DNA of 10,196 nt, taken from positions 1-10,196 of the forward strand of contig CAZXBB010000029.1 in NCBI GenBank assembly GCA_964638815.1, in the 5' to 3' direction. Each line of letters begins with the position of its first letter. Positions within the stretch are counted from its first letter, which is position 1. This DNA is from CAZXBB01 sp964638815. Its GTDB lineage: Bacteria > Planctomycetota > Phycisphaerae > Phycisphaerales > SM1A02. Positions 6,872 through 10,196 of this stretch are shown one piece after another. Made by a program: the position numbers and the translations under genes. Below the pieces are notes generated by a model that saw nothing but the letters and a program-made list of their open reading frames with translations, ran no database searches and had not been told where the DNA came from.

Positions 6872-6881
6872 GCCCCGATGA

Positions 6882-6962
6882 ACGTCACGGAACGTCGCGC
6901 GACGTCCTGACGCGCGTGAGACGTTCATGAACGACGTCATGAGACGTCATGAGACGTCATGA
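6882..6962 (+). promoter_or_regulatory. ACGTC decamer repeat array upstream of dapA
   Basis: The pdxJ-dapA gap is built of a degenerate 10-bp repeat with consensus GACGTCATGA. Three exact copies occupy 6933-6942, 6943-6952 and 6953-6962, and weaker units precede them. ACGT cores begin at 6882, 6892, 6902, 6921, 6934, 6944 and 6954, that is, two triplets with 10-bp spacing. The region also contains two perfect palindromes: ACGTCGCGCGACGT at 6892-6905 and CGTTCATGAACG at 6922-6933. The helical phasing suggests a multi-site operator, but expansion of a simple repeat would look the same. No clear -35/-10 pair is visible. Confidence 0.55.
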
Positions 6963-6963
6963 G

Positions 6964-6969
6964 AAAGGA
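6964..6969 (+). promoter_or_regulatory. Ribosome-binding site of dapA
   Basis: AAAGGA, 6 nt before the ATG at 6976. It selects this start over the in-frame ATG at 6949, which lies inside the decamer array and has no ribosome site. Confidence 0.75.
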
Positions 6970-6975
6970 CTCGCC

Positions 6976-7878
6976 ATGACCACCTTCCGCGGCACGTACA
7001 CGGCGCTCATCACCCCCTTCAGCGCGGACGGCGCGACCGTCGAGCTCGAGCAGCTCGATCGCAACATCGAGCTCCAGTCCCTCGCCGGCGTACAGGGCGT
7101 CGTCCCGTGCGGCACGACCGGCGAGACGCCGACGCTGACCGACGAGGAGTACCGCAAGGTCGCGGCCCGCGCCGTCGAGGCGGCCGCTTCGCGCGGGCTC
7201 ACGACGATCGTCGGCGCCGGCGCCAACGCGACGGCCCGCGCCGTCGCGCAGCACGTCTTCGTCGCCCAGATCGGCGCGGACGCCGCGCTGCACGTCACGC
7301 CGTACTACAACAAGCCTTCGCAGGAAGGGCTCTACCGGCACTTCATGACGATCGCCGACGCCGCCGACCTGCCGATCGTGCTCTACGACATCCCCGGCCG
7401 CACCGGCGTCGGTCTGACCGTCGAAACGATCACGCGTCTCGCCCGGCATCCGAACGTCGCCGCCGTGAAGGAGGCATCGGGCAGCATCGACCACGCGGCC
7501 GCGGTCGCCGGGGAGACCGGGCTGGCGGTGCTCAGCGGCGACGATCCGCTGACGCTTCCGCTGGCGACGGTCGGCGCGACGGGCGTGATCTCGGTCCTGT
7601 CGAACGTGCGACCCGACCGCGTCGCCGCACTGTGCAGCGCATTCCTCGCCGAGCGGTGGGCCGACGCGCGCGCGATCAATCGCGAGCTGATGCCGCTCGC
7701 CCGCGCACTCCTGACGCTCGACACGAACCCCGTGCCGGTGAAGACGGCCCTCAGGATCCTCGGCCGCGACACCGGGGCGGTGCGGCTGCCGCTGTGCGAG
7801 CCCTCCGGGTCCGTGACCGGGGAGCTCGAGCGGCTGCTGGAACCCGCGCGTTCCGCGGTCGAGCCCGTGACGGTTTGA
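6976..7878 (+). CDS. dapA: 4-hydroxy-tetrahydrodipicolinate synthase
   Basis: Condenses pyruvate with aspartate semialdehyde, the first committed step towards diaminopimelate and lysine; a cytoplasmic TIM-barrel lyase, normally a homotetramer. The 300 residues are close to the usual 290-300. Active-site residues align with E. coli DapA at an offset of four: GTTGE at 46-50, Tyr111 in PYYNKP, Tyr137 and Arg142 in YDIPGRTG, and the Schiff-base Lys165 in AVKEASG. SGDD at 187-190 and GATGVISVLSN at 200-210 follow as expected. Other members of this aldolase superfamily look similar, but the full Tyr-Tyr-Arg-Lys set favours DapA. Upstream lies the decamer array; downstream, after 55 nt, the Nudix gene on the same strand. 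Confidence 0.95.
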   Translation: MTTFRGTYTALITPFSADGATVELEQLDRNIELQSLAGVQGVVPCGTTGETPTLTDEEYRKVAARAVEAAASRGLTTIVGAGANATARAVAQHVFVAQIGADAALHVTPYYNKPSQEGLYRHFMTIADAADLPIVLYDIPGRTGVGLTVETITRLARHPNVAAVKEASGSIDHAAAVAGETGLAVLSGDDPLTLPLATVGATGVISVLSNVRPDRVAALCSAFLAERWADARAINRELMPLARALLTLDTNPVPVKTALRILGRDTGAVRLPLCEPSGSVTGELERLLEPARSAVEPVTV

Positions 7879-7894
7879 GGGGAACCACGGAGAC

Positions 7895-7919
7895 GCCGGG
7901 GCTCGGAGGAAGAGCCGGC
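7895..7919 (+). other. Hairpin with a Shine-Dalgarno-like loop between dapA and the Nudix gene
   Basis: GGCTC (7900-7904) pairs with GAGCC (7912-7916) around a GGAGGAA loop; an alternative stem joins GCCGG (7895-7899) to CCGGC (7915-7919). There is no T-run, so it is not a clear terminator. The GGAGGA in the loop lies 23 nt before the Nudix ATG, too far for a normal ribosome site. Confidence 0.35.
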
Positions 7920-7933
7920 TTGGCGCCTGCCAC

Positions 7934-8458
7934 ATGACAGAGCCCGTCGATCACGCCCGTGTCCCCTACCGTATCGCCGTGCTGTGCTATCTCTACGACG
8001 CCGACGACCGGGTGCTCCTGCTGCACCGGAACAAGAGCCCCAATCGAGGCATGTACTCGCCCATCGGCGGGAAGCTCGAGGTCGGGGCCGGCGAGAGCCC
8101 GCACGCGTGCGCCATCCGCGAGATCGGGGAGGAGGCGGGGCTCACCGTGCGGGACGAGGACGTCCGGCTGACCGGCATCGTCTCGGAGACGGCCTACGAG
8201 GGCGAGACGCACTGGCTCATCTTCCTCTTCGAGGTCATGCGGCCGATCGGACCCGGCGAGATCCGGCTGCTCGACATCGACGAAGGGATCCTCGAGTGGG
8301 TGCCGCAGGCGAACGTGGCCGCCCTCGAGATCCCCGAGACCGACCGCCGCATCATGTGGCCGCTGGTGCAGCAGCACCGCGGCGGGTTCTTCATGGTGGA
8401 CATCGATTGCCGGAGGGGCGAGCTGCGGTGGGCGGTGCAGGAGTCGGTGCGGGCGTAG
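7934..8458 (+). CDS. Nudix (MutT-like) hydrolase
   Basis: A 174-residue Nudix enzyme that would hydrolyse a nucleoside diphosphate linked to another group, with Mg2+. The Nudix box spans 46-70: G46, then E54-x7-R62-E63-I64-x-E66-E67-x-G69-L70. The spacing from Gly to Glu is seven residues, not the canonical five, because two residues are inserted in the loop (GGKLEVGAGE). The metal-binding REIGEE core is intact. The N-terminal LLLHRNKSPNRGMYSPIGGK strand resembles 8-oxo-dGTP/MTH1-type members, but substrate cannot be assigned. The ATG at 7934 has no Shine-Dalgarno at normal distance, and no other in-frame start lies just upstream. It follows dapA by 55 nt and may be in the same transcript. 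Confidence 0.9.
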   Translation: MTEPVDHARVPYRIAVLCYLYDADDRVLLLHRNKSPNRGMYSPIGGKLEVGAGESPHACAIREIGEEAGLTVRDEDVRLTGIVSETAYEGETHWLIFLFEVMRPIGPGEIRLLDIDEGILEWVPQANVAALEIPETDRRIMWPLVQQHRGGFFMVDIDCRRGELRWAVQESVRA

Positions 8459-8487
8459 CGGGTCACTCTGAATTCGCTCCCTGAGTC

Positions 8488-8516
8488 TTGAGCTCCGGGG
8501 GTCGCGCGGCTACATT
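8488..8516 (+). promoter_or_regulatory. Sigma70-like promoter for the leader ORF and RIO1 kinase gene
   Basis: TTGAGC (8488-8493), a 17-nt spacer and TACATT (8511-8516); each hexamer matches consensus at 4 of 6 bases. It predicts a start near 8523, which gives the kinase mRNA a leader of about 250 nt. Confidence 0.5.
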
Positions 8517-8522
8517 GTCGCC

Positions 8523-8627
8523 ATCACAGGCCCCCAGGGACGTTCGGGGCCGTCACCAGTCGTCCGCCAGGCCGCGCCGGGCCGCCGGGGCCGTCCGGGT
8601 CCGTCCGGATCAGGAAAGGATCGCCGT
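8523..8627 (+). other. GC-rich 5' leader segment with short repeats
   Basis: Starts at the predicted transcription start and is very GC-rich. CGGGGCCGTC occurs at 8545-8554 and 8586-8595, and CCGTCCGG at 8591-8598 and 8601-8608. CGGGCCGCCG at 8578-8587 is identical to the 5' strand of the terminator-like hairpin at 8718-8741, so it could pair with that hairpin's 3' strand instead. No protein gene is credible here. Confidence 0.35.
8612..8620 (+). promoter_or_regulatory. Strong ribosome-binding site of a 15-codon leader ORF
   Basis: AGGAAAGGA, 7 nt before the ATG at 8628: one of the best Shine-Dalgarno sites in the window, and it serves no longer gene. Confidence 0.6.
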
Positions 8628-8675
8628 ATGGAATCTGTCACCACCTATCTCATGTGCGTCCCCACCGGGCGGTGA
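8628..8675 (+). CDS. Putative 15-residue leader peptide
   Basis: ATG to TGA encodes MESVTTYLMCVPTGR. Support comes from the Shine-Dalgarno AGGAAAGGA at ideal spacing, the promoter candidate 112 nt upstream, and a stable hairpin beginning 43 nt after its stop, ahead of the RIO1 kinase gene. That is the layout of a leader peptide in an attenuator or translational switch. There is no run of one amino acid to name an effector; three Thr and one Cys are present. An ORF this short could arise by chance, and nothing beyond layout supports it. The product, if made, probably acts through ribosome position and not as a free peptide. Confidence 0.45.
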   Translation: MESVTTYLMCVPTGR

Positions 8676-8705
8676 CCGGCGTTCCACGCAGTGACTGACA
8701 ACTGA

Positions 8706-8773
8706 ATTGTGAGCTCCCGGGCCGCCGTCTCCGGCGGCCTGTCTCTCTATCGAGTCCAGGAGCTCACTGCAAT
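8706..8773 (+). promoter_or_regulatory. Leader stem that would sequester the RIO1 kinase ribosome site, with an inner terminator-like hairpin
   Basis: Inner hairpin: GGCCGCCG (8720-8727) pairs with CGGCGGCC (8732-8739) around a TCTC loop; the stem extends by one G-U and one C-G pair and is followed by a pyrimidine run TCTCTCTAT. Outer stem: GTGAGCTCC (8709-8717) is exactly complementary to GGAGCTCAC (8759-8767). The 3' strand contains the kinase gene's Shine-Dalgarno AGGAGC (8758-8763). Past a 3-nt bulge, ATT (8706-8708) can also pair with AAT (8771-8773), which covers part of the start codon. Formation in vivo is inferred. Confidence 0.5.
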
Positions 8774-9512
8774 GCACGACGACCATCAGTCCGCGCTCGC
8801 CCCGTTCATCGACGAGGGCTGGATCGCGGAAGTCCTCTTCGAGGTCAAGAGCGGCAAGGAAGCGACCGTCTTCTGCTGCCGCGGCGGCAGCCTCGCGTTC
8901 ACGCCGCTCGTCGCGGCCAAGGTCTATCGCCCGATCGAGTCGCGACGTTTCCGCAACGACGGTCTGTACCTCGAGGGCCGGGCGCACATGGCCCGGGCCA
9001 CCCGGGTCAGACGCGCCGTCGAAGCGCACTCCGCCTTCGGCCGGCAGGTCCAGTACTCGACGTGGCTCGCGCAGGAGTGGGAGACGCTCTCGATCCTGCA
9101 CGATGCCGGCGCCGACGTGCCCCGGCCGCTGGCGATGGGGGAGCGAGCGATCCTCATGCCGTTCATCGGTGACGAGCACGGCCCGGCGCCGATGCTGCAG
9201 GAGACGCGTCCCGACCGCGCGACCGCCGCGGGGCTGGTCGACGCCATCCTCGCCAACGTCGAGCTGATGCTCGACCACGACTGTGTGCACGGCGACCTCT
9301 CGCCGTACAACATCATGCTCCACGACGACCGTGCGATCATCATCGACTTCCCGCAGGCGATCGATCCGCGGCTCAATCACGCCGGCGCCGCGCTCCTCGC
9401 CCGCGACGTCGAGAAGATCTGTGCCTGGGCCGGCAGGCACGGCGTCGATCGCCCCGCCGCGAAGATCGCGACGCGGCTGTGGACGCGCTTCACGCTGGGT
9501 GAGCTGGGATAA
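8772..9512 (+). CDS. RIO1-family atypical serine kinase/ATPase
   Basis: A 246-residue single-domain RIO protein. In eukaryotes and archaea RIO1 acts in late maturation of the small ribosomal subunit; bacterial members are poorly characterised. Motifs: the RIO-specific nucleotide loop SGKEATVF at 27-34, the ATP-binding lysine in VAAKVY (Lys50), EW at 102-103, PFIGDE at 130-135, the catalytic loop HGDLSPYN at 173-180 (Asp175, Asn180), and the metal-binding IDFPQAIDPR at 191-200 (Asp192). All catalytic residues are present, so it should be active. The ATG at 8772 is preferred because AGGAGC (8758-8763) lies 8 nt upstream and the RIO domain starts soon after. An in-frame GTG at 8709 would lie inside a hairpin stem and has no ribosome site. 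The leader structure suggests post-transcriptional control. Confidence 0.92.
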   Translation: MHDDHQSALAPFIDEGWIAEVLFEVKSGKEATVFCCRGGSLAFTPLVAAKVYRPIESRRFRNDGLYLEGRAHMARATRVRRAVEAHSAFGRQVQYSTWLAQEWETLSILHDAGADVPRPLAMGERAILMPFIGDEHGPAPMLQETRPDRATAAGLVDAILANVELMLDHDCVHGDLSPYNIMLHDDRAIIIDFPQAIDPRLNHAGAALLARDVEKICAWAGRHGVDRPAAKIATRLWTRFTLGELG

Positions 9513-9630
9513 GTCGATCAATCGGCGGCCCGGGGCTTGTATTCGCACGCGCCGCCGCGAGAATCGGGAGATCCGCGGCCGGGTCGCACGAAGCATGCAA
9601 GGAAGCACCGGCCCGGGAACATTCGCCGAT

Positions 9631-9636
9631 GGAGGA
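9631..9636 (+). promoter_or_regulatory. Ribosome-binding site of the cupredoxin-dockerin gene
   Basis: GGAGGA, 5 nt before the ATG at 9642; it supports this start over the ATG six bases later. Confidence 0.7.
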
Positions 9637-9641
9637 CTCCG

Positions 9642-10196
9642 ATGAGCATGTCCAGCACGATTCGACGCGGGCTTCTGACCCGGAGTGCACCGACCCGGGG
9701 CGCACTGACCCGGGCCGCATTGACCCTGGCCCTGGCCGCCACGGCCGCCAGCGCCAACACCGAGCACGTCGTGACGCAGGTCGGGACGATCTTCGATCCG
9801 CAGGAGATCACGGCGGAGCCGGGCGACACGATCCGGTGGGTGCACACCGGCGGGATTCACACCGTCACCTCGGGGACGTCCTGCGCCTTCGACGGGCTCT
9901 ATTTCGACGAGCCGCTCACCGAGGGGGACCCGATCGTGGAGTGGGTCGTTCCCGATGATCTCGAAGGCGAAGTGCCCTACTTCTGCGAGCCGCACTGCGT
10001 CGTCGACATGATCGGCGTCATCACGGTCGTCGCCGACCGGTGCGTCGCGGACATCAACGGCTGCGGCACGGTCGACTTCGCCGACCTCATCCTGATTCTC
10101 GGCGCTTGGGGCCCATGCGAGGACTGCATCGAGGACATCGACGAGAGCGGGGCGGTGGATTTCGGCGACATCCTGATGGTCCTCGGAGCCTGGGGC
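9642..10196 (+). CDS. Secreted cupredoxin (plastocyanin/azurin-like) protein with dockerin-like tail, 3' end outside the window
   Basis: The 185 residues visible have three parts. A signal peptide covers about 1-38: basic MSMSSTIRRG, a hydrophobic LTLALAATAASA stretch, and a probable cut after ASA. A cupredoxin domain follows (about 40-132) with all type-1 copper ligands: His73 in GGIHTV, then Cys115, His118 and Met123 in YFCEPHCVVDM (C-x2-H-x4-M). The tail has two dockerin-like calcium loops, D137-x-N139-x-x-G142-x-V144-x3-D148 and D165-x-D167-x-x-G170-x-V172-x3-D176, each ending LGAWG. The expected role is extracytoplasmic electron transfer or copper binding, with the tail for calcium-dependent folding or attachment; partner and anchoring are inferred. 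No stop is reached, but the second repeat is almost finished, so only a few codons are probably missing. Confidence 0.88.
   Translation, partial: MSMSSTIRRGLLTRSAPTRGALTRAALTLALAATAASANTEHVVTQVGTIFDPQEITAEPGDTIRWVHTGGIHTVTSGTSCAFDGLYFDEPLTEGDPIVEWVVPDDLEGEVPYFCEPHCVVDMIGVITVVADRCVADINGCGTVDFADLILILGAWGPCEDCIEDIDESGAVDFGDILMVLGAWG
9675..9734 (+). repeat. 15-bp tandem repeat inside the signal peptide
   Basis: Four in-frame 15-bp units (9675-9689, 9690-9704, 9705-9719, 9720-9734) encode LTRSA, PTRGA, LTRAA and LTLAL. Each unit carries a TGACCC or CGACCC core. The first three are close copies; the fourth has diverged into the hydrophobic core. It appears to be a local duplication that lengthened the basic n-region of the signal peptide. 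Confidence 0.6.

Noticed and set aside
5942..6940. Long minus-strand open frame opposite pdxJ
   Set aside because: pdxJ has all catalytic residues on the plus strand; the antisense product has no recognisable domain.
6959..6979. Six-codon ORF (MRKDSP) whose stop overlaps the dapA start
   Set aside because: It has no ribosome site of its own and its ATG comes from the decamer repeat, so it probably arises by chance.
6937..7935. Long minus-strand open frame opposite dapA
   Set aside because: Shadow of dapA, R-rich and without motifs.
8705..8714. AATTGTGAGC, identical to half of the E. coli lac operator
   Set aside because: A single 10-bp half-site in an unrelated phylum without a LacI gene nearby; the same bases are better explained by the stem pairing 8709-8717 with 8759-8767.
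8709..8771. Upstream GTG start that would extend the RIO1 kinase by 21 residues
   Set aside because: The GTG lies in the leader stem with no Shine-Dalgarno, while the ATG at 8772 has AGGAGC at good distance and the RIO domain begins right after it.
9513..9630. Possible promoter (TTGTAT) between the RIO1 and cupredoxin genes
   Set aside because: No acceptable -10 hexamer occurs at 16-18 nt spacing; only the ribosome site at 9631-9636 is supported.
8610..9995. A 461-codon minus-strand open frame opposite the RIO1 gene and the cupredoxin start
   Set aside because: It crosses two well-supported plus-strand genes and an intergenic leader, and its translation has no family features. Length alone is expected at this GC content.

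Overview
The window reads as chromosomal DNA from a high-GC bacterium, most likely Planctomycetota and close to the Phycisphaerales. The main clues are an exported protein ending in paired dockerin-like D-x-D/N-x-x-G repeats, each closed by an 'LGAWG' signature, a prepilin-like protein with an FTIIELLVVVAIIALL leader and a late FYDGHVE motif, and a RIO1-type kinase. The lineage is inferred from protein style only. There is no rRNA, tRNA, CRISPR array, transposase or phage gene.

Layout. (1) Positions 1-1842, plus strand: a TPR-sulfotransferase cut by the left edge overlaps an HPr-family phosphocarrier by 4 nt. (2) 1846-3516, minus strand: a DinB-fold protein, convergent with HPr and only 3 nt from it, and a prepilin-type exported protein. 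(3) 3517-3870: a gene-free stretch dense in hairpins, including a REP-like inverted pair with two 39-nt arms. (4) 3871-5987, minus strand: phoU followed closely by a UAP1-like UDP-sugar pyrophosphorylase, read from a promoter near 6025-6052. (5) 6119-8458, plus strand: pdxJ (vitamin B6), dapA (lysine/diaminopimelate) and a Nudix hydrolase. A decamer repeat array rich in ACGTC lies between pdxJ and dapA. (6) 8459-9512: a promoter, a long structured leader with a 15-codon ORF, and a RIO1-family kinase. (7) 9642 to the right edge: a secreted type-1 copper (cupredoxin) protein carrying a dockerin-like tail, open at the window end.

Most genes are housekeeping or lineage-typical, and I do not see one multi-gene novel system. 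The most unusual signals are regulatory. The leader of the RIO1 kinase gene has a 15-codon ORF with a strong ribosome site, a terminator-like hairpin, a possible competing upstream strand, and an outer stem that would bury the kinase gene's ribosome-binding site. The other two are the ACGTC array before dapA and the paired hairpin element at 3693-3802.

All starts, promoters and RNA structures were read by eye. No database search, folding program or codon-usage calculation was run.
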